Shown: positions 1 through 11,978 of the stretch, one piece after another
How the letters are laid out: the number at the start of each line of letters is the position of its first letter
Numbering within the stretch: the stretch's first letter is position 1
Assembly: GCA_004009845.1 (NCBI GenBank)
Contig: RMBW01000004.1
Coordinates: 62,001 to 126,000, forward strand
Source: Davidsoniella eucalypti
Lineage: Eukaryota; Ascomycota; Sordariomycetes; Microascales; Ceratocystidaceae
Reading direction: 5' to 3'
Length of the DNA stretch: 64,000 nt
Position numbers and translations under genes: made by a program
Notes under the pieces: generated by a model
What the model saw: only the letters and a program-made list of their open reading frames with translations
What the model was told of the DNA's origin: nothing
Database searches by the model: none

Positions 1-885
1 CAGATCCTGGACATCTACCAGCAGCTCATGCGGGGATCTCGATGGTTGGATATTCGGCCCTGTTTTGGTAATGGTGGTCGTACGATGCTATGCCACTATT
101 CAGGACGGTTCGGAGCCAATGGCATCTCAGTTGAGGACGCTGTCAACCAAGTGAACCGCTTCATGCGGGATTTCCCCGGAGAACTGGTTCTTCTAGATGT
201 CAACGCTGACGCTGGCTTTGATACTGACAACAACTATGCACCTCTTCGGCCAGCCAAGTGGAATGTCATCCTGTCCAAATTCCACAAGATTGAGCGTCCG
301 TGTCGCATCAAAGGAAATCTAGGCGAGACGACAATGAATGCCTTTATTGGCGATGGCCTGGGCTGTGTGGCAACGATCAAGCGGTCACCAATTCAGCAGA
401 TCGATGAATCAGCCCACGGAATCTATCGACAGGACGCACTCCCGCGGTTCAACAGCTGGTCCGACACGCCCAATCACCAGGAAATGGCCGTAGACCAGAT
501 CCGCAAGCTGCAGTCAGAGCGGGCAATCGGCCATCCGTCAGACGCAAATACGTATGATGACTTTCATATCTTATCGTGGTTTGTGACGCCTGCTCCGGTT
601 TCTTTCCGCCAGCGTTGGAGACAGCCACAGCTAGCCAATCACGCTGGCGAGACTCTCTCGACGCTTTCCAGCTTTGCCTTTCGTGAGTTTTCGCCATATG
701 CCTATCCAAACGTTCTGTACGTTGACGGATTTGGCATGCCCAACGGAGGCACGGTGGCCGGCACAAGATTGCCCCGAAAGGAAAAGTTCGATGCTTCAAA
801 GGGCCACATGACGGCCATGGCTATGGCCGTCAATTATGCTATTGCGTCTAGAAATTGTTATGTTGGCGGTTTGCAGCTAAACTGA
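1..885 (+). CDS. PLC-like phosphodiesterase, 3' part (5' truncated by the window edge)
   Basis: The frame is open from base 1, nine codons before the first ATG at 28, so the gene starts outside the window. Seen: the codons before and after that ATG read QLMRGSRWLDIRP, followed by a His in MLCHYSG and an acidic strand ELVLLDVNAD. This layout (G.R.LDIR, second His, then a VLLD-type strand) is typical of the PI-PLC X-domain TIM barrel used by fungal PLC-like phosphodiesterases. The N-terminal part, where the first catalytic His would lie, is missing. About 294 residues remain; no lipid-binding or EF-hand domain follows, so it resembles the small single-domain type rather than eukaryotic PI-PLC. 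Substrate is unknown. It ends tail-to-tail with the amine oxidase, 197 bp away. No intron is seen in the visible part. A less specific glycerophosphodiester phosphodiesterase-like barrel is the alternative. Confidence 0.7.
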   Translation, partial: QILDIYQQLMRGSRWLDIRPCFGNGGRTMLCHYSGRFGANGISVEDAVNQVNRFMRDFPGELVLLDVNADAGFDTDNNYAPLRPAKWNVILSKFHKIERPCRIKGNLGETTMNAFIGDGLGCVATIKRSPIQQIDESAHGIYRQDALPRFNSWSDTPNHQEMAVDQIRKLQSERAIGHPSDANTYDDFHILSWFVTPAPVSFRQRWRQPQLANHAGETLSTLSSFAFREFSPYAYPNVLYVDGFGMPNGGTVAGTRLPRKEKFDASKGHMTAMAMAVNYAIASRNCYVGGLQLN

Positions 886-1082
886 GAGCAGTGATAGATT
901 GACGGGGGGCATAGTAATGCATTTATTTACATTAGGTCTTTAGGGGATCTTACCTAGCCTTTGGGTGGTACCTTCTACGAGGCTAGCGGTCCTAGTAATG
1001 ATAGTAATACACTTTTCTGTTTGTTTATGATGATATGGCATTGACATGATATGATTTTTCCTTAGTTTTAAGGACTTACTGG

Positions 1083-2837
1083 CTATGCACTCGCCTCATA
1101 CTTATCAGCTATCTGACGACCAACAGATTCACCACTCCAATAAGCACCAGTAGTCGTTCCTAGACCGACAAATGGAGCTGTATGCTCACCCGCAAACCAA
1201 AGACCCTGACCAGGCAAGCCCTCACGCATAGTTTCGATATCGACATCACCCTCGACCAAACCGACCTGAAAGTTTCCATAACTGCCGTTTCCAGCGAGTT
1301 CATCACCGAGCCAATCCGAAGCGAGACACTGAACAACGCGGCACCGAGGGTCACTAGGGTCCCAATTAGGCAAATGGGAAAGATAGGGCGTGAAATAGCC
1401 GACGAGAAATTCGTGTTTAGCTTCTTCGGATGGAAGAGAGCGTAGAGTTGACGTGAGATGATGACTCTGTGCGCCGTAGATGTAGAAGAGAAGAGTGGGA
1501 TGTGCGTCTTCGATGGCAGAGAGAGAGGCGAGTTCGACCATTTCTTGGGCCCAGTTGGATGGATTTGTGGCTGGCGTATAGGTCGGCGATAACCATTGGC
1601 AAAAGCCCTGGAAGGGAGCAGGATCGGGTTCTGATTCTGTGGGAGGAGGTTGCCAGAAGGGAGTGCTGAAAGAGATGTATACCTGTTTGGTCGTAGAAGG
1701 TTGGATGAGATTAGAATTTGACGTGTGACAAAGGAGATGGGGTTTTGAAGGGGGACTGGATTTTTATATATTGCTCGAGAACTTGCCTTTTCGAGACACC
1801 CATAGCTGATAGAATCAATGGCCTGGTCTAATCTGGGGGGAAGAGCCGGAGTGAAGGCCGTCTTCTTGTTCTTTTTGAGCCAGCCGAGCGGCGTGGTCAA
1901 GACAACATCGTCGAACTCCATGACGCCATTGTCTACCGCTAGGCCATCTCGTGGGCGAATCTTAACGTGGACTTTACCGGGAGTCTCGTAGTTGACGCTT
2001 TCAACAATGTGGTTGTAGAGAATGTTGGCATTAGCCAATGCTGGTGCAGCTACAGCAGCAAGAATATCCTTGTGCGTTCCCTCACAGAAGAGGTTTTCTA
2101 CATGGAGGATGAGATGAGATGTTAGTGATGGTTCATGATTATCAGGACAGATGGACAGAGCTGGATGCCTGGGTCTCGATGGATTGAAACGTACCGCCCT
2201 CGATGCATTCTTCTAACCAGAAGAACCGAAGACTCTGGCGTTCGACAGGTGATCCGATAAATGCACCCCAGTTCTCAGCCATGAGCATGACGATGCGTCT
2301 TTTACGCTCCCACCCCTCCACGGTCTCTGGCATTCTGGTGGGAACCTCCTTCACGAACCAATCGAACAGGCTTTCACTAGGATCGATGCTGGCACTGTTC
2401 GCATTTGAATGGGCAAAGGCATCCAAGATGACACTCCACATCAAGTCCGCCAACTCCGTACGCTCCTTTTCGTCTAGCTGGGTACCGTCGGCGTCACAGA
2501 CGAACTGGGTTGCATCCCAGCCGCTACACGCCGTGCCGGTAGTCTTGGCTAGCTCTAGAATGGGGTTGTCCGAGGTTCCGTGGATCCAGTTGGCGCCCAT
2601 GTCCACGGTGTGGCCGTTGGTTAAAGTGATTTGGTGGACACGACCACCGATTCGTGACCGGCCCTCGAGAAGCGTCACGTTGAAGCCGGCGCTGAGCAAC
2701 ACATCGGCACATCGGAGGCCGGATATCCCAGCGCCAACCACGGCAATGTGTTTGCTAGAGGCAGTAGAATTTGACTGTGATACGATTGTGTTAGGTTCAA
2801 GGCGGCATACGAGGGTATATTGGCAGCAACTAACCAT
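1083..2837 (-). CDS. Flavin-containing amine oxidase (polyamine oxidase-like), four exons
   Basis: Joined exons (minus order) are 2837-2835, 2774-2195, 2097-1787 and 1682-1083, giving 497 aa. The N-terminus MSNSTASSKHIAVVGAGISG is a Rossmann FAD-binding motif (GxGxxG), followed by LLEGRSRIGGR and GANWIHG, both hallmarks of polyamine oxidase/LSD1-type flavoproteins. The C-terminal GLWFAGEHT and the following GAYWSGESVGRQIA form the second FAD-contacting block. It should oxidise a secondary or tertiary amine with release of H2O2; spermine or spermidine is only a guess. No clear PTS1 is seen (it ends EASA) and no signal peptide. Intron 1 (2775-2834, 60 nt) lies directly after the ATG. Intron 2 is 2098-2194 (GTACGT...GTAG). 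Intron 3 (1683-1786) starts with GC (AAG/GCAAGT). Frame continuity through all joins supports the model; an upstream start in the same open frame is possible. Confidence 0.85.
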
Positions 2838-5800
2838 TGTGCTGAATAGCGAAGATTTGTCAGATATGGGCGAAGATGGGGGAAAGCGAGCCTGGAAGGC
2901 AAAATAGTCCTGGTAGATTCGGGAGTTGAGTCGTTTTTCCAGACTATCATTACACGAGACTGAGTAAGCATCCATTCTTTATGCTGTGTTATGTGGTTTT
3001 GATTTATTGTGGTTATGAGAGTAGTGACAGAGAAGGATGTGTATATGGTATGGTGTATATGCAATATAAATATATCCTAAGTTTTTATGTACGGGCGGTA
3101 GATTCAAAGAGAAGATAAAAATAAAAAGAAGAGCAGGAAATCGGATTATCAGAGAAACCCAAGTGAACCGGCCTGGAGTGCTAGATATACAGTTCGAGCT
3201 GGGTGGAAAGGCTTTGACGAGCGGCGAAATAAATCACAACAGAGATATAAAAATATAAAAATAAAAAGAATATAGAGAGAAAAGAAGGACGGAAATGGGC
3301 TGAGGAAAAAAATAAGAAAGGAGTTCGAAATCTGGCGATGCTGAGTTGGCAAGAGCTCCAGAGAGAAAATATTATGCGGTTTATCTGCTATTTTCCGGTG
3401 ATATCGTCACGTCCCCAAAAAGAGCAGTTGCCGCAGCGTGGGACAGACGAGAGGGTTTAGGGGCCAGCCAGGGGTGCTTTTTTAATTTTTTTATTATATA
3501 TATATATATATATATGTTTGGGGGGTTTGCTGGCTAATGCTTTCTGTGTCTTCTTTCGGTTCCTGTTCTGCAGTGCGACCGACTCTTTGTTTTTTCTCTC
3601 GTTATATTTTGTCTCGGCTTGAGAAGATGACGGAGAAAAAGGGAAAGCGATATATGTCTTTGATCCCGTGACGAGCATGATAAGAGCAAGAGCGAGAGAT
3701 TTACTCCGGCCTCTTTTTGATCTAGGAATAAGGAAAGACAAAGAGGAAAGAAAAAAAGAAGAAAAAGGGGAGGTTTTAACAGTGATGTGATATCAGGCCA
3801 ACAGCTATCAACGGGCAAGAAACAAAAGGTAAGCAAAAACCACGAAATATGCCAGATCTCGGTCTGAAGAGGGGGCACTCGGACTCTTTCTTGGCTGGAG
3901 TTAACAACGTAGGCAAGACTTTTTGACCACCAAAGATAAGATCTTGCTTACACTACCTAGTAGTATGTAGAAACCAAAGAAAAACAAAAGCAAAAGCACA
4001 TGGACATGGGGCTTATGAGACTGCCTTGCTTCTCAGTAGCTTATCTTTCTTAACTTGGCCAGATATGAAGTAGAGCAGCTAAAATATGGCACCACATCAC
4101 AAGAAAGATTCAACAAGACGCAGCTTTACCTTGTTTCAACCATGATTGTTTCTCTCTTTCTTCTTTTTTTTTCTTTTCCAGTGAATGCTTCCGCAAGAGC
4201 CTAACAAAGGCCTCGGCTAGACAAACCCAACTTTAGACTCGGTTCGGGTCGAGTGGACTGCACAGGACAGGCGGGGTATTGCTTGAGAAGTTTCAACCTT
4301 GAGATGAAAAAGAGCTATGGCTATGTATGCCCTATAAAGGCGTCTGCTCACACAGTCGCCATCTCGAGTAACGCAAGACAGCTCAAGCGCAATAGCTATC
4401 ATTAGCAACAGCACCAGGGAACAAAAAGAAGATGAAGCCCATACAAACAGGTGATTGGTCATCAAAGTGTTACTCTAAGAAACAGGTCGTTGGCCTGTGT
4501 GTTTCCATTTGCTGTGGCAGGGTGGCATCCGAGGAACACTAGTAGTAGGAAGTCTGGAACGGAAGCTGAGAGAAGACGATATATCAATTTACACACCTTT
4601 GTCCTGATACTGAAGCGAAGATATTGGATCGGCAAACAAATTGAGTACCAGAAAAGAAACGTTATGTTCTCGTCGATTAACTAAAGAGTGGCGGTAATCG
4701 TATACTGACTAACCGCCCATAAACGCATACGTAGCGAAATAGCTGGAAAGAGATATAAATCGACAGCCTGGTATTAGGGTTAACTTGAAATCTGGATGAG
4801 CTATTGCATCCGGCTACTGGACAAAGTCGTGATGTTAGAGAAACCTTTTGCGTAAACGACGACAGCGATAAGCAGGAAACAGAAAAATAAAGTAAAAGAG
4901 ACAGAGGGAAGTTATATATATACAAATTGAGAAGAGGAGAAATATATGTCCTTTTATGCCTGTTTTGGGCTCGGCTCTGTACCATCTAGAAGGCGCCTGA
5001 AGACCAATGGGAACGAGATAAATCTAACGATCAGAGCAGATGACCCGACCACAGTATAGTACAGCTTGATATTAGTGACACCATGTATGTCGATGAGCAT
5101 TGTTCGGAGCGAAGGGGGGAAGAGTCTTTATATAGAAAACAGTAGCTATATCGGCCGCCCAAAAATAGCAAAGCGCCACATGGAAAGAACCCCCAAAAAG
5201 GCTTCAGCTTATTCGCAACTCTATAATATTTAGATAAAGTAATGATAACAAGTAACCGAAAAACAATAGCTTACCCGCCATCTACTTTCATTCCTTTCCT
5301 TTAATCGGCTGTCTTGTTAAGCGTAGTTATCTAGAGTTGATTATAAGATCACTAATCTACTAGGTATTAGTGCCCGAAAAATGGAACATGACATCACATC
5401 AACCCTTCCATCCACTTTTCTCGATGTGCTTTATCCGTGAGGAATCTAGAAGAGTCTATAAATCTACGCTATTTCGTTCTCTTCTGAAATTCTCGGGTAT
5501 TTCTCCAACATTTATCCTAGTTATATCTCGAACTTAGCGTTGCGCACAGAACAAAAAAGCTCTTAGCTTTACAATTCAACAATATAGACTAAGAACTATA
5601 TAATGAAACGGACCGAGGAATATTGGCGATGGAAAAAGCTTACGGACTAATCCTATCTGAGCTGCCTGTCCCGCGTTCGAGCAGTGTTGGACACAGATGG
5701 TTGTATGTGTAGATCCCAAGTCAGCCCGCCTAAACTCGGTCTCACAAACATCATGTCTGGTAAGAAAGACTCTATTGTTACGATCTAATCTCCCTTTAGC

Positions 5801-6748
5801 CTACAGCTACTTGTCATTCTTCATAGCGTATGATAAAACATACCAGAAATACAGTGTAATAGAATCGTGACTTGGAGATGAAAATTTTGTTTATTTGAAA
5901 TGCTGATAAGATGCATATGAGGCAGTCAGTAATCCTGCTGCCCTTTTTTGTTCTTCTCTCTATGGCCCGAGAGAAAGAGAAAAAAAAGCAATGGAATCAA
6001 AGCTTGAGCAAAAAGAGGTCCTACCAAGGAAAGACAGATAAAAAACTACTCTTAGCTCTCGTTCAAGGGAAATGAGGACAGGGGAGACGAAAGGAAGGGT
6101 TGGTGGTATCACGAGATAGAGAGACTATGGGAAGATAGAGAAAGGATAGACAAGAAAAGTGTGAATATGTATGAGTCCATAGACAATCTATGAAGACGTG
6201 ATGTGAGTGGCTTAGCGCGCGCTTATCGTATGAAACTGCCGATAAGCTAAGCGAAAGAGGGTAGAGAATATCCCGTGAGAGACAACCTGAGAGTAGTTAT
6301 AGTTATAGATGTTAAGATGGTAAGTAGAAGCAGTTTACAGCTAGGGTTCAAGACTGCAGAGGAGGGAAGAATAGGCACTAGAAGAAGGCGAGCGTTGAAG
6401 ATAAGAGGGGTAGAAGCCGTAGACAGAAAGAGATGAAGATGATGGAAGGTTGGGGGTTAGGTTATGTAAGGAAATGCGTCAGAGAGGCATTAAAAAAATA
6501 GAAAGAACCGCCCATAATCTAGCAATATGCATATGCGTAAACCCTTCCCCCCAAAAAACTGCACTTTATGGCCACTACCTGACGTTCTGATGAAATCAAT
6601 AGCGAAAAGAAAGGAAAGAAATTGAAACCCTTCCGCCCTTAAAAAGAAAACTAAAGAAATAAAAGACCGGAAAGAAACAGGCAAAAGACGAACACCTGCG
6701 GCCAAGACAACAAGGAAAGGAAAAACTAGAGTCGAAACACAGGCATAC
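2838..6748. other. Gene-free region, 3.9 kb
   Basis: This stretch lies between the amine oxidase start and the Ubp3 stop, so it should hold the amine oxidase promoter and the Ubp3 3' UTR. Short open frames occur on both strands, but none has a recognisable domain or a supported splice structure. A (TA)n tract lies near 3495-3515. A hairpin-forming inverted repeat at 6210-6252 is listed separately. Nothing else is identified. Confidence 0.6.
6210..6252. repeat. Interrupted inverted repeat (hairpin/cruciform potential)
   Basis: GCTTATCG at 6221-6228 is complemented exactly by CGATAAGC at 6240-6247, with an 11-nt loop. The pairing continues after a GCGCGC bulge: GCTTA at 6210-6214 with TAAGC at 6248-6252. 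It lies about 0.5 kb downstream of the Ubp3 stop codon. Its role is unknown and it may be chance. Confidence 0.4.
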
Positions 6749-9700
6749 TCATACCCGTTGGTAGAACAGAATGTATGCGACCTTGCTGTCGTTGAGAGCC
6801 TGCGCATGCTTGCCCTTGTTGGTGCTTGGCTTTCCACTAGCGATGGTGTTGCTAGCTGGGTTGTTGTTATTGGTGGTAGCGGGGGTGGTTGTGCTAGTGG
6901 CTACACTGCTCCATCGCTTGTTGCCGTTGGCGGGAGATATGACTTGTTTCCAACCATCATCGTCATCATCATCACCATTTATCACGCCAAAGCGATTACC
7001 GCTGGTAGATGTCCCGCCTTCGCCATCCCGTCGGACACCCCGAGAAGCGTCCTCAGCACCAGCGTAAGCTACATCTTCAGCCCGAATCTGCTCGATCTTG
7101 GTGTCGTCAATGTGAATCCATTCATTGGCATCCTGGCGCAGAACGTCAACCGTGTAATGGCCAACACTAGCGTTCTTGCCGTGATGGTATACGACAGCAC
7201 TTAGTCGATACTTGGGCAGAGGATTACTCTGGCCATTGAGGCGAGTTAGCATTTGCTTAGAAAGAGCCTCACGTGGTATCTCAAGATCTAGAGGATAGCC
7301 AACATTCTTCCAAAGCTTCACCGTACCACCCTCGGCATCAAATTGGAAGCGCTTGAGATGAAGAATTAAGATAGGAGGCAACTCTGAGATTAGTGTCTGT
7401 GTAGTTACCCGGCCCTTATCCTTAGAAGCGTCGTCAATGACGACCTCCTTTCTACCCATGTGTTTCAAAGCATCCAAGATGTTGACAATGTGTGAGACAT
7501 CGATATCAAGTTGGAGGGACTGGAAGAACTGGGTGGTCAAAGACGACTTCATACCCGGTCTCAAGAGTTCACAGCGGAAAAATCCACCAAAGATACGCGA
7601 TATGGGTGAGGTCGAGTTCTGGCCAGTGACACGAGAAACAGCAGCCTTTTGGCCAGGACCAACTTCCATCCAATCATCACCGGAACCGTTAGTAACGTTG
7701 CCCTCGGTAGAAGGTTCTGTCAGAGTAGGGGCAGCGCTGGAAGCCAGGACCTTGGTACACTCATCATCCAATACCTGCAGGAGAAGACCAAGGAATTCCT
7801 CGGCATCCTGTTGGTGGCCCTGCTCCATGTTGGCAAAACGCTTAGACTTTCTCATGGTCTCGTATAATGAGGTTGGAGAGAAAGCCTCGCCAAACTGGCG
7901 CTCCTTGCTGCGGATTATTTCACGCAGCTTTTCGGAACTAGGCGCCGAAGCAGTAATTTGGAAATCCTGGATAAAGGATACCATAGCATCGATCAAAGGT
8001 GTGTTGCTATTGAAGCTAAGGGTAGAGTTCTTGTAGACATGATCTAGGAAGTTATAGAAGGGAATGCAATGCACTAAAACTTGCAGAATCTATATAACAA
8101 AATGTGTTAGAATATCAGTACGACATGGTTCTTTCCGGTTGTTTCGTGCATGGTGAGCCTTACAGAGTTCATGTAGCACATGTTACCACCGTTGACAAGA
8201 CCGCGGGGTTCAAGGAATGCAATGTGTTCAGGGTCAGTAGCTTTGTACGACCGTAGAGCGTCAGCCAGCGAACGACTTTTTTCTTTGACGAAGGGAGTGG
8301 CAGTTCCGTTTACAGCTGGAGCCGCAGCTACTTTTGTGCTAGTGCCATTGGTATAAGCGGCGGGCTCAGAAGCATTGGTGGTTTGTTGTTTGTTCTTTTT
8401 CAAGAGGCTTGCCCATGAGCCAGGCTTCACTGGGGCAGGAACAGCGACAGGCGCTTGATCAGCAGTCTGAGACTTATCCTTCGTTTCGGTAGTAGGCTTA
8501 GAACCCGACTCTGGCTCTTCAGGATCCGCTTCTGACGTGTTATCTGACGAAGGCGTCAGGATAACTTCACCATTAGTACTTTCAGAAGGTGCACTCTGAG
8601 GCTGTAGTTTGTCGGTATTAGGTAAGCTTGTGATTCTTTCCTCCTTGACAGATTCCTTGGCAGAAGCTTTAGGCAAAACAGGCACGATTGGGACCACGGG
8701 CTTGGCTGCCTTGGGGGTAGCCTTGTTCTGAGGAGTAGCTGAAGCAACAGTGGTGGGAGTATCAATGGGTGTCGTCACGGCGGGTTTTCTCGGCTCAGCG
8801 GTTGCAACCGTATCGATGGAGCCGGTTTTAGGATGCTCAACAACATGCTGTCTCAGGAGCTCAGCACCATCCTGCAGAGGTGCACGTCTCCGTCTTCTTG
8901 ATCTCGGTGCTCTAATGGGCCAGTCGGACACAGAGCATGACAGCCAAGGGACCTATTTGAAGATAAAGTTAGCTATTGGCACATCCTCCCAACAATACTG
9001 TAACACAAATCAATACCGGGGTTTAGGAGCAGCATACCGGAGCAATGAATCTAGGTTCAGAGACACCTTCCCGTGAGCTAGGAGATGAAGCCAAAGATGT
9101 AACATGATTCTGAACGGGGGTCTGCGCGAGAGGAGTAGAAGCAACAACCGGAACAGCGGGAGAAACGACAAGAGAGGAAACAGACGGAGGAGCCGATGGG
9201 TGTGAGTACGGCTGAGACGAGACAATTGCGGGGACCTCTGAAGACACAAGCGGGGCAGCAGTATGCATATGATCAGAAACAAAAGGCACGCCAGGTGTGA
9301 AGTCTCGAGCCATGGAGATCGGCGGGGTCAGGACGCTGTTGGTGATATGAACAGACGATGGAGTCGAAGGCTGCTGTTGTTGCATAGCCGGTGGGATAGG
9401 TGGGGGCTGGTACGGCGTAGCCAGAGCAGGCGATGGAGTCGGTCTCGGGAGCATGGCCGGCTGGGTACTAACACTGCTCATAGGCACGAATGGCGGAGGC
9501 ATGCCCCGGCCAAGGTTGTAGGCCAGCTGCGGTGGAGGCGGTGGTTGCTGTTGCTGCTGCTGCTGCTGTTGTTGTTGCGGATAATGCGGTATGTAACCAG
9601 CATGGTGCATGCCGTTATTATGGAACTGCTGGATGGGCGGGTAGTAGGGATTGTGCGGTTGATAGCCATAGGAACCGGCATATATATTAGACATGGGCTG

Positions 9701-10102
9701 CTGCTGGTGATGCGGATGGTGTTGGTTCTGATGCTGGTGCTGATGCTGGTGCTGATTCTGGTGATGCTGATGTTGATGCTGTTGGTGATGCTGGTGATGC
9801 TGGCTCTGGTGGTGGAAATGGTGGTTTTGGTTCTGGTAATATCCCGAGTTCCCAGGGCCGTTGCGGCGGCGAGGACCACCGCCACCACCGCCGCTACCAC
9901 CACTACCACCGTGGCCATTGTGAGAATGGCCAGCATTAAGGCCAACTCCAAGACCAACATTGCTGCTCACGACAATCGGGGCTCCAGGAGCTGGATGGGC
10001 GGAGGGACCCATGTCTCCTGCGGCCATACTTGCAGCTCCCGGAACGGCTTGCCCAGCCGGCAGATGACGATGATTCATCCTGCCGGCGTGGGGACGATGC
10101 AT
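6749..10102 (-). CDS. UBP3: Ubiquitin carboxyl-terminal hydrolase, Ubp3/USP10 type
   Basis: Exons (minus order) are 10102-9038, 8952-8164 and 8089-6749, joined in phase 0 across introns of 85 nt (8953-9037) and 74 nt (8090-8163); about 1064 aa. The USP catalytic domain starts at GLVNGGNMCYMNS, with nucleophile Cys near residue 614, continues through GHQQDAEEF (about 710-717) and ILHLKRF, has the His box VGHYTVDV (His about 929) and WIHIDD (Asp about 946), and ends in AYILFYQRV. The second intron cuts the Cys box between MNS and ILQVL. The order and the long disordered N-terminus fit Ubp3/USP10, a cysteine protease that removes ubiquitin, in yeast together with Bre5 in vesicle coat and ribophagy control (family knowledge). 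Residues before about 350 are Gln/His/Pro-rich. The start is uncertain: the frame stays open to about 10378 without another ATG, so an upstream spliced exon is possible. Confidence 0.9.
9545..9833 (-). repeat. Polyglutamine and Gln/His codon-repeat tract in the Ubp3 N-terminus
   Basis: On the coding (minus) strand, 9545-9578 is a CAG/CAA run giving about 11 Gln followed by a Pro run. About 9700-9833 is a degenerate CAC/CAG/CAT repeat giving alternating His and Gln. Such tracts vary in length and encode disordered, aggregation-prone segments. On the plus strand they create a long spurious open frame. Confidence 0.8.
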
Positions 10103-11978
10103 TGGATGTGCCTGCGCACTATCGCCGCAGACACAATCCAAAGACTCCTCCTGTGGTAGCTTGAAAGAAGGAGTCTCGGGATTGAGCTTGTACGAGGACG
10201 ACAGCGTTATGCTGGGCGACTGGGAAGGGATGGAGGGGGCGAATGGAGCCGAGAAGGAAAGCGCCGCAGCGGGCAGGGGCAGGTCGAATATGGTGATAAC
10301 TGCTGGAAGACAGCGGAACCCTTTGAAGCGGCGGCGGCGGGCGGCGACGCAAAGGGCGAGCTGGCGAGTTTCGTAACGTTAGGAACGGTGACAACAGAGA
10401 CAGAAACAGATGCAGAGACAGAGACAAAGGCGGACAGACTGGCTGGCTAGCTGGCGTCGATAGGCTGCCAGATGCGATGTAGATGCAGATGCAGATGCAG
10501 GATGGGGGCGAAAAGACGCAAGTCACAGAGCAGCTAGCTCAACTGGAACTAGAACTAGATATTCTGGCTACGCTCTGCGGCAGTTTTTTTCCTCCCGGGG
10601 TGATTTCGTGCCCGTGTGGGCTGCTTGGCTGACAAGGCGGCCAGTGAGGGCGTTGTCGGCAGGCTCAGCCAATAGACAGACACAGACTGCTTGCTGCTGG
10701 AGGAGGGGGGGGAGGGACAAGAGAATAGCGATCAGAAAAAGATTCCGGACATCGGTGAGGTCTTGCGGCCAGAGTTCTGGGTCGATATTCAATACAAAGG
10801 CATCAGGCAGGACCTGGAGATGGGACAGATGTGAATAGATAGACAGCCTGGTAATCGATGCAGTTAAGCAATGGGGCAATGCGAAGAAAAGAAAGGTGGG
10901 CTGTTTTGGACCAGGGCTCACAAGGCCAGGTGGGCCGCTTTGATCGAATTGACTAGCTGTATGCAAAACACAAAATAGAGGCCAGTGGACAAACTAGCAG
11001 AACAGCACAGAACACAATGGCTGCTTAAAAGGAGAACGTCGCGTGCACAGGCGCGCAAAAAAGAGCTCGATACAGGGCTCAACAAAACATCTTAGGCTTG
11101 CTTTAGGCCCTGTCAGCCACTGAAGGCCAGGATTATTTTTTTTCAATGGGTCTCTCGCTCCCAGCACAGCCAATAGCGGCAGATGCTATGGTGGAGAACA
11201 ACAGAAAATAGCTAGGGAAGCTCAAGATAAGGTTCTCCAAGAGACTTTGTGATTTATGTTCTCCAAGAGGCAATTTTCAGTTTGCAATTTGCAAGTCAGC
11301 CCCCCAAGATACTGCACTTGTAGTGCCCAAATTCGTCCCCAGGGCGTAGTGATTATACGCCTGGCCGACTTTGCATGAGGTAGTTGGTAAATCCAGCGGC
11401 AAAAACTACTACTAAAGTCCACCCTCTTATATGGTAGTGCGTCTGGGGGTTTGGGCAGCCCTGTTTGTCCTTCACCTCACATTGTGCATCTGTATACTAG
11501 TATTAGCTCGGATTGTATCTTAGGGTCCTACATAGGCTATTAAAGCTCCATTTCCTTAATAAAAGAAAGAATTTTAATTTTAAAAAGTTCCTAAATTCAC
11601 CATCTTTCAGCTGTGGTGATCCCACTAACCCTAAAACTTTCCATCTAGAGATCGAATTGCAAGTCACGTGCACATGAAACAAAGTCACCATAAACTTACA
11701 GTAGTTTTCAACACACATTTTGTTACACATATAACTGTTGTGGTACAACTGCTATTTTATGATTTGATATCTATACTATGAAATAAATTGAATATATGTT
11801 CATCGGCGTACAGTAATGCTTGAAATCACATATCCAACTTCTATATATATATATATATAGTTATATCTAATTGAGTGTAGTATTCACTCACTTAAACCTC
11901 TTTAAAAAGCCTGATCCAAACGCCGATGCCCGTGCTATGAGAAAACCAAAATGTCGTAGAAAAAGAAAAAAAAAAAAA
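10103..11978. other. Gene-free region upstream of Ubp3 and downstream of Sae2
   Basis: The first 275 bases stay open in the Ubp3 frame but hold no in-frame ATG. The stretch to about 11.2 kb has GC- and CT-rich segments that fit a promoter and 5' UTR for Ubp3. The part from about 11.45 to 11.97 kb is AT-rich with a (TA)n tract near 11842-11860 and should contain the 3' end of the Sae2 gene. No domain is recognised in any frame. Confidence 0.5.

Noticed and set aside
7437..8036. 199-codon plus-strand frame inside the Ubp3 gene
   Set aside because: Antisense shadow of the USP catalytic domain.
9263..10159. 298-codon open frame on the plus strand with Met/Leu/Val-rich repeats
   Set aside because: It is the antisense of the Gln/His codon repeats of Ubp3; repeats have no stops in several frames. 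No domain is present.
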